Positions 10,190 to 19,067 of a stretch of 64,000 bases of DNA are shown in pieces. The position numbers and the translations under genes are program-made. The DNA comes from Planctomycetaceae bacterium (GTDB taxonomy: Bacteria; Planctomycetota; Planctomycetia; Planctomycetales; Planctomycetaceae). The first letter of the stretch is position 1, and every line of letters begins with the position of its first letter. Below the pieces are notes generated by a model. That model searched no databases and had not been told where the DNA came from. It was given only the letters and a program-made list of their open reading frames with translations. The stretch covers positions 21,232-85,231 of the forward strand of contig JABISG010000059.1 in assembly GCA_018699955.1 (NCBI GenBank). The letters are read 5' to 3'.

Positions 10190-12739
10190 ATGTACGAGCG
10201 ATTTACCGACCGGGCACGTAAAGTGATGCAGCTGGCCAATCAAGAGGCCCAGCGTTTCAATCACGAATACATCGGCACAGAACACATCCTGCTGGGACTC
10301 GTTAAAGAAGGTTCCGGCGTTGCGGCGAACGTGCTCAAGAATCTCGAAGTCGATCTGCGCAAGATTCGCCTCGAAGTTGAGAAGATCGTTCAGTCCGGCC
10401 CCGACATGGTCACCATGGGGAAATTGCCCCAGACACCGCGGGCAAAAAAGGTGATCGAGTATGCCATGGAAGAGGCCCGCAACCTCAACCACAACTACGT
10501 TGGTACCGAACATTTGCTGCTCGGATTGCTCCGCGAACAGGAAGGCGTTGCCGCCCAGGTGCTGATGAACCTCGGCCTGAAGCTGGAAGACGTTCGCGAG
10601 GAAGTGCTGAACCTGCTTGGTCACGGGCTGGAAGGTGGCGAGCCGACCGAACGTGGCGGAACCAGCACAAGCGGCAAGGCGGGCAAGAGCAAAACGCCGG
10701 CTTTGGACAGCTTTGGTCGCGACCTGACCGAATTGGCTCGGCAAAGCAAGCTCGACCCAGTGATCGGTCGGCAGGACGAAATTGAACGGGTCATTCAGAT
10801 TCTCTGCCGCCGCCAGAAGAACAACCCGGTGCTGTTGGGTGAAGCGGGCGTTGGTAAGACCGCCATCGTCGAGGGGTTTGCCCAGATGGTCATCGACAAC
10901 ACCATTCCCGAGCCGCTGCGCGATAAGCGAATTGTGGTACTCGATCTGGCAATGATGGTCGCCGGCACGAAGTATCGCGGTCAGTTTGAAGAGCGGATCA
11001 AGGCGGTGATGAACGAAGTCCGTCGCGCCAAGAACACGATTCTGTTTATCGACGAATTGCACACGTTGGTGGGTGCCGGTGGGGCCGAGGGAGCGATTGA
11101 CGCATCCAACGTACTGAAGCCCGCTCTTAGCCGCGGCGAATTGCAATGCATCGGTGCGACAACGCTTGATGAATACCGTAAGTACATCGAAAAAGACGGC
11201 GCTTTGGAACGTCGTTTCCAAACGGTCATGGTCGATCCGCCGACACCGGATCAGACGGTGCAGATTCTCAAAGGACTTCGCGAGCGGTATGAAACGCATC
11301 ACCGCGTGCAGATTACCGACGACGCCCTCGAAGCGGCCGTTGAACTCTCCAGCCGCTATATCACCGGCCGTTGCCTGCCCGATAAGGCCATCGATGTGAT
11401 CGACGAATCGGGAGCACGGATTCGGCTGAAGTCGATGGTTCGCCCGCCCGATCTCAAAGAGATTGAAGAAGAAATCGAACGCCTCAACCAGGCCAAGGAA
11501 GAAGCGGTTGCCAATCAGGATTTTGAAAAGGCAGCCAGCCTGCGAGACCAGGCCGACAAGGTCAAGAAGAAGAAAGAGCAACTCACCCGCGACTGGCGAG
11601 AAAAGTCGAAGGAGACCGATGGCGTCGTCGATGCCGAAGTCATCGCCGAGGTTGTCGCCAAGATGACCGGCATTCCGCTCACGCGTCTTTCGAGCGAGGA
11701 CACGGTTCGGCTGCTGCAAATGGAAGACGAGTTGCACAAGCGTGTCATCAGTCAGGACGAGGCGATCGTCCAGATTTCCAAAGCGGTTCGCCGCAGTCGC
11801 AGTGGTTTGAAAGATCCCAAGCGACCAACCGGGGCGTTCCTGTTTTCCGGTCCGACTGGCGTCGGCAAGACGCTGTTGGCCAAAACGCTCGCGGAATTCA
11901 TGTTCGGCGACGACGAAGCACTCGTCCAGATCGACATGAGTGAGTACATGGAGAAGCACAATGTCAGCCGATTGATCGGTGCCCCTCCGGGGTATGTTGG
12001 CTACGAGGAAGGTGGCCAGCTTACCGAAAAAATCCGCCGACGCCCTTATGCGGTCGTGCTTCTGGATGAAATCGAGAAGGCGCACCCCGACGTCTTCAAC
12101 ATGTTGCTGCAGATAATGGAAGAAGGTCACCTGACGGACAGCTTCGGCCGCAAGGTCGATTTTAAGAACGTCGTCCTCATTATGACGACGAATGTCGGCG
12201 CAGCGACCATCGCCAGCGGAGACGCGTTCGGCTTTCAGAAGAAAGACGCCGACACCAGCTACGACAACATGAAACGCAACCTCATGCACGATATCGAGAA
12301 GTACTTCAAGCCGGAGTTCCTCGGTCGCCTCGATGAAGTGGTCGTGTTCCGCAAGCTGAGTCCGGAAGATCTGAAGTTGATTGTCGATATCGAACTGGCT
12401 AAGGTTCGCGAACGGCTGGAAGAACGCGGATTGAAACTCGATTTGAGCGACGAAGCGAAGGAGTTTATCATCAACAAGGGGCAGGAAGACGACAGCCTCG
12501 ATTACGGTGCCCGGCCGCTTCGCAGGTCGGTTGAACGGTATATCGAAGATCCGCTTTCCGAAGAACTGCTTCGTGGTGCATTTGAAGGTCAGAACGCGAT
12601 TGCCGTCACGACGAAGGAAGTCGCAGGTCAGACCCAACTCGACTTCCGCGGCTCAACCATCGAGCAGGAGCCGGAACTCGCCGCCGTTGGAGCAGCCGAA
12701 AGCGAAGCGGAAACTTCGCCGGAAGAAACTGACGACTGA
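10190..12739 (+). CDS. clpC: ATP-dependent Clp protease ATP-binding subunit ClpC
   Basis: An 849-residue class I Clp/Hsp100 unfoldase of typical ClpC length. Residues ~3-145 contain two Clp_N repeats ([20 protein letters not shown] and [20 protein letters not shown]). The first AAA+ module has Walker A GEAGVGKT near residue 219, the second GPTGVGKT near 552. Between them lies the M-domain with a UVR-like helix pair ([30 protein letters not shown]), which separates ClpC from ClpA. The AFGFQ loop near residue 680 sits where ClpP-binding loops occur. The tail is acidic. GGGAG at 10176-10180 supports the ATG. It unfolds substrates for ClpP, which is not in this window. A sigma-54-type promoter lies about 365 bases upstream of the start. 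Confidence 0.97.
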   Translation: MYERFTDRARKVMQLANQEAQRFNHEYIGTEHILLGLVKEGSGVAANVLKNLEVDLRKIRLEVEKIVQSGPDMVTMGKLPQTPRAKKVIEYAMEEARNLNHNYVGTEHLLLGLLREQEGVAAQVLMNLGLKLEDVREEVLNLLGHGLEGGEPTERGGTSTSGKAGKSKTPALDSFGRDLTELARQSKLDPVIGRQDEIERVIQILCRRQKNNPVLLGEAGVGKTAIVEGFAQMVIDNTIPEPLRDKRIVVLDLAMMVAGTKYRGQFEERIKAVMNEVRRAKNTILFIDELHTLVGAGGAEGAIDASNVLKPALSRGELQCIGATTLDEYRKYIEKDGALERRFQTVMVDPPTPDQTVQILKGLRERYETHHRVQITDDALEAAVELSSRYITGRCLPDKAIDVIDESGARIRLKSMVRPPDLKEIEEEIERLNQAKEEAVANQDFEKAASLRDQADKVKKKKEQLTRDWREKSKETDGVVDAEVIAEVVAKMTGIPLTRLSSEDTVRLLQMEDELHKRVISQDEAIVQISKAVRRSRSGLKDPKRPTGAFLFSGPTGVGKTLLAKTLAEFMFGDDEALVQIDMSEYMEKHNVSRLIGAPPGYVGYEEGGQLTEKIRRRPYAVVLLDEIEKAHPDVFNMLLQIMEEGHLTDSFGRKVDFKNVVLIMTTNVGAATIASGDAFGFQKKDADTSYDNMKRNLMHDIEKYFKPEFLGRLDEVVVFRKLSPEDLKLIVDIELAKVRERLEERGLKLDLSDEAKEFIINKGQEDDSLDYGARPLRRSVERYIEDPLSEELLRGAFEGQNAIAVTTKEVAGQTQLDFRGSTIEQEPELAAVGAAESEAETSPEETDD

Positions 12740-12793
12740 CAGTAATCTATCGGCTCCGGCCGGCACGTTGCCGGTTACGAGTTTTTACTTATG

Positions 12794-12828
12794 AGCCTGG
12801 CCCTTTCCCTGAGGGCTGGGCTTTTTTT
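12794..12828 (+). terminator. Intrinsic terminator after clpC
   Basis: AGCCTGGCCCT (12794-12804) pairs with AGGGCTGGGCT (12812-12822) across a seven-base loop, followed by a run of seven T (12822-12828). This is a standard rho-independent terminator shape 55 bases past the clpC stop. Confidence 0.85.
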
Positions 12829-12951
12829 GTGCAACTATTTCTGCTAAAAGTGTGCTAACTGTGGTTCTGCATTGGCGCTGTTGGGCGGCTCGTGGTCAAT
12901 CACCAGTCCTGAATTCACCTCTTTGCATATCCCCGCTCTTTTCGGTACCGC

Positions 12952-13647
12952 ATGCTGCCTCGAACGCTCGAACCGGAAGTGATGGACACTTCGCAGGAAG
13001 CCATCGATTACGATGCGATGGACCACCGCGAAGTCAATCGCGCGTTTGTCGATGATTTGTTGGCGGCGGCAGCGAGAACGGAAGGCGGGGTCCGCTTCTA
13101 CGACAAAGGCAACCCACACGTACTCGACGTGGGAACCGGGACAGCTCAGATCCCCATCGAACTTTGTCGGCGGTCGGCCATTTGTCACGTGACGGGCGTT
13201 GATCTGGCTGGCGAAATGCTGAAGTTGGGTCGCCAGAACATCGAACGAGCCGGGTTGATGAGCCGGGTTCAAGTCGAACGGGCGGACGCGAAGGATTTGA
13301 AATGCGCCGACGGCACCTACGACGTCGTTATGTCCAATAGCATCGTGCACCATATTCCAAAGCCACTCAAAGTTCTGGCTCAAATGGTTCGCCTGCTGCG
13401 CCCGGGCGGGCTGCTTTTCGTCCGCGACCTCTTGCGTCCACCAGACGCCGAAACCGTGGAGCATTTTGTTCAAAACTACGCAGGCGAAGAGAATCCGCAT
13501 CAGCAGAAGATGTTTCGTGACTCATTGCATGCCGCTCTCACACTGGAAGAGATACGCGGGCTGCTGTCGGAGCTGAACGTACCGCCGATCTGGGCCAAAC
13601 AAACAAGCGACCGCCATTGGACCATTAGCGGACACACTGATCGCTGA
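12952..13647 (+). CDS. Class I SAM-dependent methyltransferase
   Basis: A 231-residue protein with the class I methyltransferase pattern: motif I VLDVGTGTAQIPIEL around residues 60-75, motif II end VTGVDLAGEML, an acidic DAKDL after the third strand, and DVVMSNSIVHHIPKPLKVL followed by VRLLRPGGLLFVRDLL. This arrangement is typical of Methyltransf_11/25 enzymes acting on small molecules or lipids. The C-terminal helix set (AALTLEEIRGLLSELNVPP) resembles the cap of ubiquinone/menaquinone-type methyltransferases, but substrate assignment is not possible. A second in-frame ATG at 12982, preceded by GGAAG, could be the true start and would keep the whole fold. It stands alone after the clpC terminator. 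Confidence 0.85.
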   Translation: MLPRTLEPEVMDTSQEAIDYDAMDHREVNRAFVDDLLAAAARTEGGVRFYDKGNPHVLDVGTGTAQIPIELCRRSAICHVTGVDLAGEMLKLGRQNIERAGLMSRVQVERADAKDLKCADGTYDVVMSNSIVHHIPKPLKVLAQMVRLLRPGGLLFVRDLLRPPDAETVEHFVQNYAGEENPHQQKMFRDSLHAALTLEEIRGLLSELNVPPIWAKQTSDRHWTISGHTDR

Positions 13648-13921
13648 TCGGCGGGGCGAATGCCGCTTGACACCGGCGACCCAAGCTGCCGGTATTGTCG
13701 GACTTTTCGTATCGTTTGTGACGGCCGTTATCTTGAGGCACAATTCATTCCGCCTGCTTGAATTGTCGTCAAAACATCCGCAAAGACCTCAAGCTTCGTA
13801 TCGAGACGAGTCGATCTGTGTTACGCAGCCTGAGTGACTTTCCTGTGTTACCACGAGTGGTGAAACCTGACGGGAAACGATCCTGCATCCTATCCCCGGT
13901 GTCGTCCGTCAGGAGTTCTGT

Positions 13922-14161
13922 ATGGTCAAGTCGCGTCTGGGACAGTCGTTACTTCGACTGGAATGCAGTCTCGCCGAGTGCAGGCAAGCCGAGCAGCGGG
14001 CCGACATCGTTCTGGACCAATGGCGCGAACGGTGGTTCAAAAACCGCGACCGTATCGCCCACCGACTTGAACTGATCGAATCACAACTCGACCAACTGAC
14101 CGGCAAAACCGACAGCAACCGCCCACAATTGTCGGTTGTCGGTGTCATGGCTGATTCTTAG
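13922..14161 (+). CDS. Small helical protein of unknown function (79 residues)
   Basis: I do not recognise the family. The frame looks genuinely coding: AGGAG stands six bases before the ATG, third positions are GC-rich as in the neighbours, and the product is a coherent amphipathic helix pair (LLRLECSLAECRQAEQRADI; RDRIAHRLELIESQLDQL) likely to form a coiled coil. There is no signal peptide or membrane segment, so it should be cytoplasmic. Its stop overlaps the stop of the convergent E1-like gene by four bases (14158-14161), which leaves no space for a terminator between them. Confidence 0.65.
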   Translation: MVKSRLGQSLLRLECSLAECRQAEQRADIVLDQWRERWFKNRDRIAHRLELIESQLDQLTGKTDSNRPQLSVVGVMADS

Positions 14162-14910
14162 TCGGCCCCACACACGGGGCAATTGGCGTTTCGGCTGAGG
14201 GAACGAACGCGAAAGGTCATGTCGCGCAAATCGCAGGTCAGCATTCGTCCGGTGAGCGGCTCGCCAAGACCGGCGAGTAGTTTGATCGCCTCCATCGCGC
14301 CCAGGCAGCCAATCGTCCCCGAAACGGCGCCAAATACCGGAAACTCGCGCTTCCACGCCGGCGGGTCAGATGGATGCAAACAGGCCAGACAAGGCGTCTC
14401 CCCGGGAATGATCGAAGTGAGCTGCGCTTCCATGTCGTACATGGCACACTCGACGATGGGTTTGCCCTGCAAGACGGCCTGACGATTCATCGCAAACCGT
14501 TCGGTAAATAGCGGAGCACAATCGACAATCAGATCGACTTGCTCAACAATCGCAGCGGCATTGTCTTCGTTGATGTTCTCGCCGACGGCGACGATTTCGA
14601 GTCGGGGGTTGAGTTCCTTCAACCGCCGTTCGGCCGACTCAACACGCGGCTTGCCGAGCCAATCGTGCGTCATCAGTAATTGGCGGTTCAAATCGCTCGG
14701 CTTGACGTTGCCGGCATGCGCGATGACAAGTTGACCAACGCCGGCTGCCGCCAACTCATACGCGACGACGCTCCCCAAACCACCGCATCGCGAGACCAGC
14801 ACCGAAGCCCCCTTGAGCCGTTCCTGACCGGCTTCGCCGAACTCGGGCACCCAAAGTTGCCACTCGTAAACGGCCCGTTCTTCGTCGGTCAGCGGTTTTC
14901 GTTCAGGCAT
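14158..14910 (-). CDS. E1-like adenylyltransferase, MoeB/ThiF/HesA family
   Basis: A 250-residue protein of the ubiquitin-activating-like fold. It shows the nucleotide site SRCGGLGSVVAYELAAAGVG (the usual first GxG is replaced by SRC), the conserved DLNRQLL segment that contacts ATP, and two zinc-type cysteine pairs, CLAC and CPVC near the C-terminus. Members adenylate the C-terminal glycine of ThiS or MoaD so that it can be thiocarboxylated. The gene lies 46 bases downstream of a MoaD-like gene and follows ModA/ModB-like genes, so MoeB (molybdopterin) is the likelier role. ThiF function toward ThiS (52361) is also possible, because no other E1-like gene is present in the window. Confidence 0.9.
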   Translation of the reverse strand: MPERKPLTDEERAVYEWQLWVPEFGEAGQERLKGASVLVSRCGGLGSVVAYELAAAGVGQLVIAHAGNVKPSDLNRQLLMTHDWLGKPRVESAERRLKELNPRLEIVAVGENINEDNAAAIVEQVDLIVDCAPLFTERFAMNRQAVLQGKPIVECAMYDMEAQLTSIIPGETPCLACLHPSDPPAWKREFPVFGAVSGTIGCLGAMEAIKLLAGLGEPLTGRMLTCDLRDMTFRVRSLSRNANCPVCGAD

Positions 14911-14956
14911 GGTTCTCGCGCGTCAGTTAGCGTGCTGTTTCGTTTGCTGGTTTGAA

Positions 14957-15235
14957 TCAACCGCCCGAAATGGGAGATAGAAGCGTCACAACGTCGTTGT
15001 CGCAGAGTGCTCGCGGCGTTTCCCAGCGAACTTGCTCGTCGCTGACAAACAATAGAATTGAAGGATGCAGTGCACCGTCGGCCCCCAACAGCAATCCCGA
15101 AAGCGGATCGCCATGTCGTTCTGCGACTTCTGCCACGAGTTCCTGCACCGCGCAACCCGTCTCGACATCGATCGTCTCTGCCGCGGTACCGGCCGCCCGT
15201 TTTAACTGTGCGGCAAATTCAATGGTGACCTGCAT
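14957..15235 (-). CDS. moaD: MoaD/ThiS-family sulfur carrier, likely molybdopterin synthase small subunit
   Basis: A 92-residue beta-grasp protein ending in the essential GG dipeptide (LLSPISGG), which is adenylated and thiocarboxylated by an E1-like enzyme; that enzyme is encoded immediately downstream. The start VTIEFAAQLKRAAGT and the terminal VTLLSPISGG fit MoaD, which supplies sulfur for molybdopterin formation. It is longer than ThiS (66 residues here, at 52361) and lies in a molybdate-transport-like cluster, so MoaD is favoured. No MoaE gene is in the window. The ATG at 15235 has no strong ribosome site. Confidence 0.82.
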   Translation of the reverse strand: MQVTIEFAAQLKRAAGTAAETIDVETGCAVQELVAEVAERHGDPLSGLLLGADGALHPSILLFVSDEQVRWETPRALCDNDVVTLLSPISGG

Positions 15236-15281
15236 CGTCTGTTACTTTCGTGTCACAAAAAATATTCGAGTACGCATCAGA

Positions 15282-15356
15282 GATTTAGCCGTCCCGCTTG
15301 CGGGCCGTGTCTTCGACACACGCACGTTCACACGGGGCAAGGCCCCTGGCTAAATC
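15282..15356. repeat. Intergenic palindromic element overlapping the permease 3' end
   Basis: GATTTAGCC (15282-15290) and GGCTAAATC (15348-15356) are perfect terminal inverted repeats enclosing smaller hairpins (CCCGC-TT-GCGGG at 15293-15304). The permease stop codon (15350-15352) lies inside the right terminal repeat. The GGCTAAATC end recurs, in the shortened form GCTAAATC, next to a hairpin at 24126. Confidence 0.6.
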
Positions 15357-17254
15357 CCCATTTTGCGAAGTCCAAACGTTCTTGCAATGATCAGCACGAT
15401 CATGGCGGCCACAATCATCACCAGGGACGCCGCCACGGCACCGGCGATGTTACCGGTGGTCATTTCCAGAAAGACGGTTGTTGGCAACACCTCGGTTTTC
15501 ATTCGCGTTGAACCCGAGAAGATCAGAATCGGGCCGAACTCGCCCAGTGCGCGCGCCCACGCCAACGTTCCGGCTGCCAGTAGTCCCCGATGCGTCTGCG
15601 GAAACACCACCTGCCAAAACGCCTGCGCTCGAGTGCAACCCAGTGTGAGCGCCACACTTTCAAACCGAGTGTCAATTTGATCGAAGGTCACCCGCATCGT
15701 TCGCACGGCAAAAGCACAGGCCACCATAAACTGTGCCAGTATCACACTGGGAATCTCATACGTCACCGGAAACGTCAGATGCGGAATGATATCGGCACGA
15801 GAATCATCGATCGGGCGAACGATATCGGCTCGAATATCCCACACCACCGATTCGGTTTTCCATTCGTTCTTAATCGCTTCGATCTGTTCACGCGTGCGGC
15901 CCAGGTCTTCGTTCAGTTTTGAGACCTGACGTTCGTAGACGTCAATTTGCGGCTGGTTCGGATCAATCTGTCGGCGAATCGCTTTGAGTTCGTCAAACAG
16001 TTCCGACAGATTCCCCTGATCGTCAGCCGACTGTTCGCCACGAGTCTTCGTCTGTGCAGAGATCGCGATTCGCAATTCATCCAGTCGGTTCCGCAGGCTC
16101 TTCAACTCCAACTGCTGCGACTCGCCGAGGCTCTCTGTTTCGAGTTGGGCGATGAGATCGTCCAGTTGACCGAACCCGCGATCAGCCAGCCGCCGTGCAT
16201 CATCGCGGTTCTCGTCGAGGCCCATCAAAGTGTTCTCAAAATCGCGAGGACGCAACTCCATAACCTGCTGTTCAAGGCTTTGAATCTCACGATCGAAATC
16301 ATCGGCCTGCTCTGTAAGCTTCTGGATCTTCCGTTCGTCCTTGCGAGGCGATAGCAGGAAATGCAACTCTCCGGCTTGGGGAGATTGCGAGTCAGCATTG
16401 GCAGCGAACTCCGCGACAATCAACTGTTTGCCATCGGGAAGACCGTCGTAGCCCACCTGTTCGGCATCATTCCGGCTGGTGAACGGTTTCTGCGACAACG
16501 GCGCATCGAGCAGATTCACGACCGCCTCAACAGTTCCCGTTGCGGTGTAATCAATCGCATAAACCGACCGCGAACGCCGCAGTGGCGATTGGTCGCGAAA
16601 CGTTACTGTTTCCTGATCGTACCCCGCGATTGCGGGCATCCAGTCGGGCGTTGACGGAAACAGGTAACGATGGGCAACGAGTGGAAACAGCACGGCGCTT
16701 AGCAGCAAGGGAATCGCAATTCGTGTGCGCGGCGATGTGATGCGTCGCCTCGTTCCCCAGAAAAACAGGGCCGTTAACACCGCCATGCCCATCAGCGATG
16801 CTGCGGGAACGAGATTGTTGGCCAGCGTGCGCTCAATTGCCTGCAGTCCGCCTTCGACCGTTTCGGCAAACGGGCTGGCAAACAGAATCAGCAGGCAGAG
16901 GCCGATAACCAACGGCGGCAGAATGATGGGGATATCGAGGATCGCATCGACGACCGCCTTGCCACGAAAGTTGTGCCGCGACAACAGATAGCCGATGGGT
17001 ACCGAAACCCACAGCGCCAGAATCGTGGTGATCGTGCAGGAAATCAGACTCAGGCGAATGGAGTACCGTACCTTCGGATCGTTGAGCGTGGAGACGATAT
17101 CGCCGGGTGTCGTGTATCCGACCTCGGCCAACAGCATGCCCGCAATCAGCAGAATGTACGCGCCGCCGATCACGCCGAAACAAAGGTAGAACGGGACATC
17201 GGACCCGACTCGCAACAATGCGGGTTCGTCATCGGGAGCCTTCGCGCCGCTCAT
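15350..17254 (-). CDS. ABC transporter permease, ModB/CysT-like, with large inserted coiled-coil region
   Basis: A 634-residue protein, more than twice the usual ModB length. Residues 20-130 are the first permease helices (YSIRLSLISCTITTILALWV; LDIPIILPPLVIGLCLLIL). Residues 500-632 complete the fold, with the ATPase-contacting EAA loop (ESVALTLGCTRAQAFWQVVF) and ARALGEFGPILIFSG. The ~365 residues between contain two further hydrophobic stretches (~150-166, 178-195), a beta-rich part and a long charged coiled coil (~305-465). Two extra helices would keep the topology, so the coiled coil should be outside the membrane. The ATG at 17254 is chosen because ATGA overlaps the binding-protein stop; a TTG 24 bases upstream is the alternative. 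No ATPase gene is adjacent. Confidence 0.9.
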   Translation of the reverse strand: MSGAKAPDDEPALLRVGSDVPFYLCFGVIGGAYILLIAGMLLAEVGYTTPGDIVSTLNDPKVRYSIRLSLISCTITTILALWVSVPIGYLLSRHNFRGKAVVDAILDIPIILPPLVIGLCLLILFASPFAETVEGGLQAIERTLANNLVPAASLMGMAVLTALFFWGTRRRITSPRTRIAIPLLLSAVLFPLVAHRYLFPSTPDWMPAIAGYDQETVTFRDQSPLRRSRSVYAIDYTATGTVEAVVNLLDAPLSQKPFTSRNDAEQVGYDGLPDGKQLIVAEFAANADSQSPQAGELHFLLSPRKDERKIQKLTEQADDFDREIQSLEQQVMELRPRDFENTLMGLDENRDDARRLADRGFGQLDDLIAQLETESLGESQQLELKSLRNRLDELRIAISAQTKTRGEQSADDQGNLSELFDELKAIRRQIDPNQPQIDVYERQVSKLNEDLGRTREQIEAIKNEWKTESVVWDIRADIVRPIDDSRADIIPHLTFPVTYEIPSVILAQFMVACAFAVRTMRVTFDQIDTRFESVALTLGCTRAQAFWQVVFPQTHRGLLAAGTLAWARALGEFGPILIFSGSTRMKTEVLPTTVFLEMTTGNIAGAVAASLVMIVAAMIVLIIARTFGLRKMGI

Positions 17255-18906
17255 GGCCGCTCCGAATCGACGCGCCAACGAAAATCGACTGCCTCGAACC
17301 GGCGGCGTGATTCGGCTGTTGTCATCGCATCGATCAGCCGCTGCGTCAGGTACTTGTGTTTCGATTCGCGCGAGATGGCAATCGGTTGCCGGGCGATGGG
17401 GTTGCCTTCCTCGATGGAAATGACTTCCAGCTTGTCCTTCACCTGCGAGCAGTTAACGCGGTAAACAACGGCCGCATCGAGCTTCGCAGCCGCTCCACCC
17501 AACAGTTGATTGACGAGCAGGTCGGCAGTCGGTGTATCGACACTGACGTTCTTTCGGACGCCATCGTACAGTTTAAGTTGCTTCAACAGGTTGGCAGTCA
17601 ACGCCCCGAGCGCACTTTGCTTTTCATTGGCGACGCCGATACTCATTCCTTCGCGACCGAGATCGGCCAACTTCGTTATGTTCTTCGGATTTCCCTTGCG
17701 AGTGATGATCACCATGTCGGTTTCGGAAACTGTTAGCGGTGATTGAAACAGATTGCGGACCTGTGTCATGTACGACGTGTCGCAAGAAAAATAGGCGTCG
17801 GGGACATTTTCGCTTTTCATCAGGCCGACGAGGATGCCGCAACCGTTGTACTGTACGTCAACCTTCACACCTTCCCGCCGCTCGAAACGCTCGATCGTCG
17901 TTTCGATGGCGAGCCGATTGACGCCGCCGCTGAACAGAACCAACGAAGGCGACTCGGCCCAGGCGTCGCCGCCGATGAGTTTGTAACCGTAGCGCCCGAA
18001 TTCGACCTGCCCCTTATCGGGCGCTTGCAGATACCGCAGATACTTGAGGGCCACTGATGGATTCTTACAGGTCTTCAGCACGCCGGCGGTGATTTCCTTC
18101 TCGGCAGCGTCGAAGGGTTCGGTCGTGACCATCTCGAGTTTGTCGGAACTCTGCTTGACGATGGCGTCCCAGACAATGCCCGCATCGACGGTTCCGAGAG
18201 CAATGTCGGTGGCGATGTCGTTCACCGTCGCTTTGGTCACTTTGACCGCCGCTTCGATCTGTTCCCACTCCCCGGTTTTCGTCAGCACTTTTTTCGTCAC
18301 CTTACCGATGGATGCCGCCCCAGGGTTGGCGATTGCAAAGGTGACGTCCTCGCGCAGCAGATCTTTGACGGACTGAATGTTTTTCGGGTTGCCCTTTTGC
18401 ACGGCGATGACCGGCTTGAACCGCGCGAGCGGCAGCGCCTCGACGAGCAGTCCTTTTTCGCGGGCGATCTTGATATAGCTGATGTCGGCGGCCAGATACA
18501 AGTCGCCGCGTTTTGCGACTTCCACGTTGCTCAGCAGGGTTCCCGATCCACCAAACTGCAACTGCACACTAGCGCCGGTTTCGGACTCAAAGTTTTTCGT
18601 TGCCGCTTCGACGGGGAGTGTCATGCCGGCGGCACAGTACATAAACAGCTTGTCGTCACCGCCGCCGTTGCCGTTCGCATGGCCGTTGCCGTTTGTGCTG
18701 CCGCCGTTCGCAGCCTTGCCATTTCCATTAGCCGTCTGGTTGGTACTGTCGCCGTTGGTTGAGGGAGGCGACGAATCGTCGCCGGGACTCATCAGCATCC
18801 ACGCGAGCAAAGCAACCAACGGCAGCGATGCCAGCACAATCACCAAGCCGTTATTTCCGGCGCCGCGGCGATATATTCGGCGAGCTGTTGATTCAGTCGA
18901 TTTCAT
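17251..18906 (-). CDS. Membrane-tethered tandem ModA-like solute-binding protein
   Basis: A 551-residue protein. A cytoplasmic basic start (ARRIYRRGAGNNG) and one membrane helix (~20-41) are followed by an Asn/Gly/Thr-rich linker to residue ~85, then two copies of the molybdate/tungstate-binding (ModA) fold. Copy one (~87-330) begins LFMYCAAGMTLPVEAATKNF with FGGSGTLLSNVE; copy two (~335-545) begins SLVLFSGGVNRLAIETTIER with QYNGCGILVGLM. Both contain AVQKGNPKNI/ITRKGNPKNI strands and a domain-crossing VDAGIVWDA or LDAAVVYR motif. Normal ModA has one domain and is free or lipid-anchored. It is coupled by ATGA to the permease and is probably the delivery subunit. The ligand is unproven: molybdate, tungstate or another oxyanion. 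Confidence 0.88.
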   Translation of the reverse strand: MKSTESTARRIYRRGAGNNGLVIVLASLPLVALLAWMLMSPGDDSSPPSTNGDSTNQTANGNGKAANGGSTNGNGHANGNGGGDDKLFMYCAAGMTLPVEAATKNFESETGASVQLQFGGSGTLLSNVEVAKRGDLYLAADISYIKIAREKGLLVEALPLARFKPVIAVQKGNPKNIQSVKDLLREDVTFAIANPGAASIGKVTKKVLTKTGEWEQIEAAVKVTKATVNDIATDIALGTVDAGIVWDAIVKQSSDKLEMVTTEPFDAAEKEITAGVLKTCKNPSVALKYLRYLQAPDKGQVEFGRYGYKLIGGDAWAESPSLVLFSGGVNRLAIETTIERFERREGVKVDVQYNGCGILVGLMKSENVPDAYFSCDTSYMTQVRNLFQSPLTVSETDMVIITRKGNPKNITKLADLGREGMSIGVANEKQSALGALTANLLKQLKLYDGVRKNVSVDTPTADLLVNQLLGGAAAKLDAAVVYRVNCSQVKDKLEVISIEEGNPIARQPIAISRESKHKYLTQRLIDAMTTAESRRRFEAVDFRWRVDSERP

Positions 18907-19006
18907 TCATTGACCTCAACGATCCTGAAACAGTCTTTGGCAGGCGTTGGCGTCACCCCGCCATAGGGCTCTCGAACTATCGGATGCTTACGGACTCTGA
19001 CAACCA

Positions 19007-19027
19007 CGGCCGGCATGAAGCCGGCCG
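19007..19027. repeat. Perfect intergenic hairpin
   Basis: CGGCCGGC (19007-19014), loop ATGAA, GCCGGCCG (19020-19027): an eight-base perfect stem in the gap between the large propeller gene (ending 19068) and the ModA-like gene (starting 18906). Of the same class as the other intergenic hairpins in the window. Confidence 0.6.
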
Positions 19028-19067
19028 CTCGCCTGCGGTTCGTATTTCGCAGGAACTGTTGCGATCC

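Noticed and set aside
10088..12637. 849-residue open frame antisense to clpC
   Set aside because: It mirrors clpC, whose protein matches the family along its full length; the antisense product has no recognisable domain. High third-position GC opens such shadow frames.
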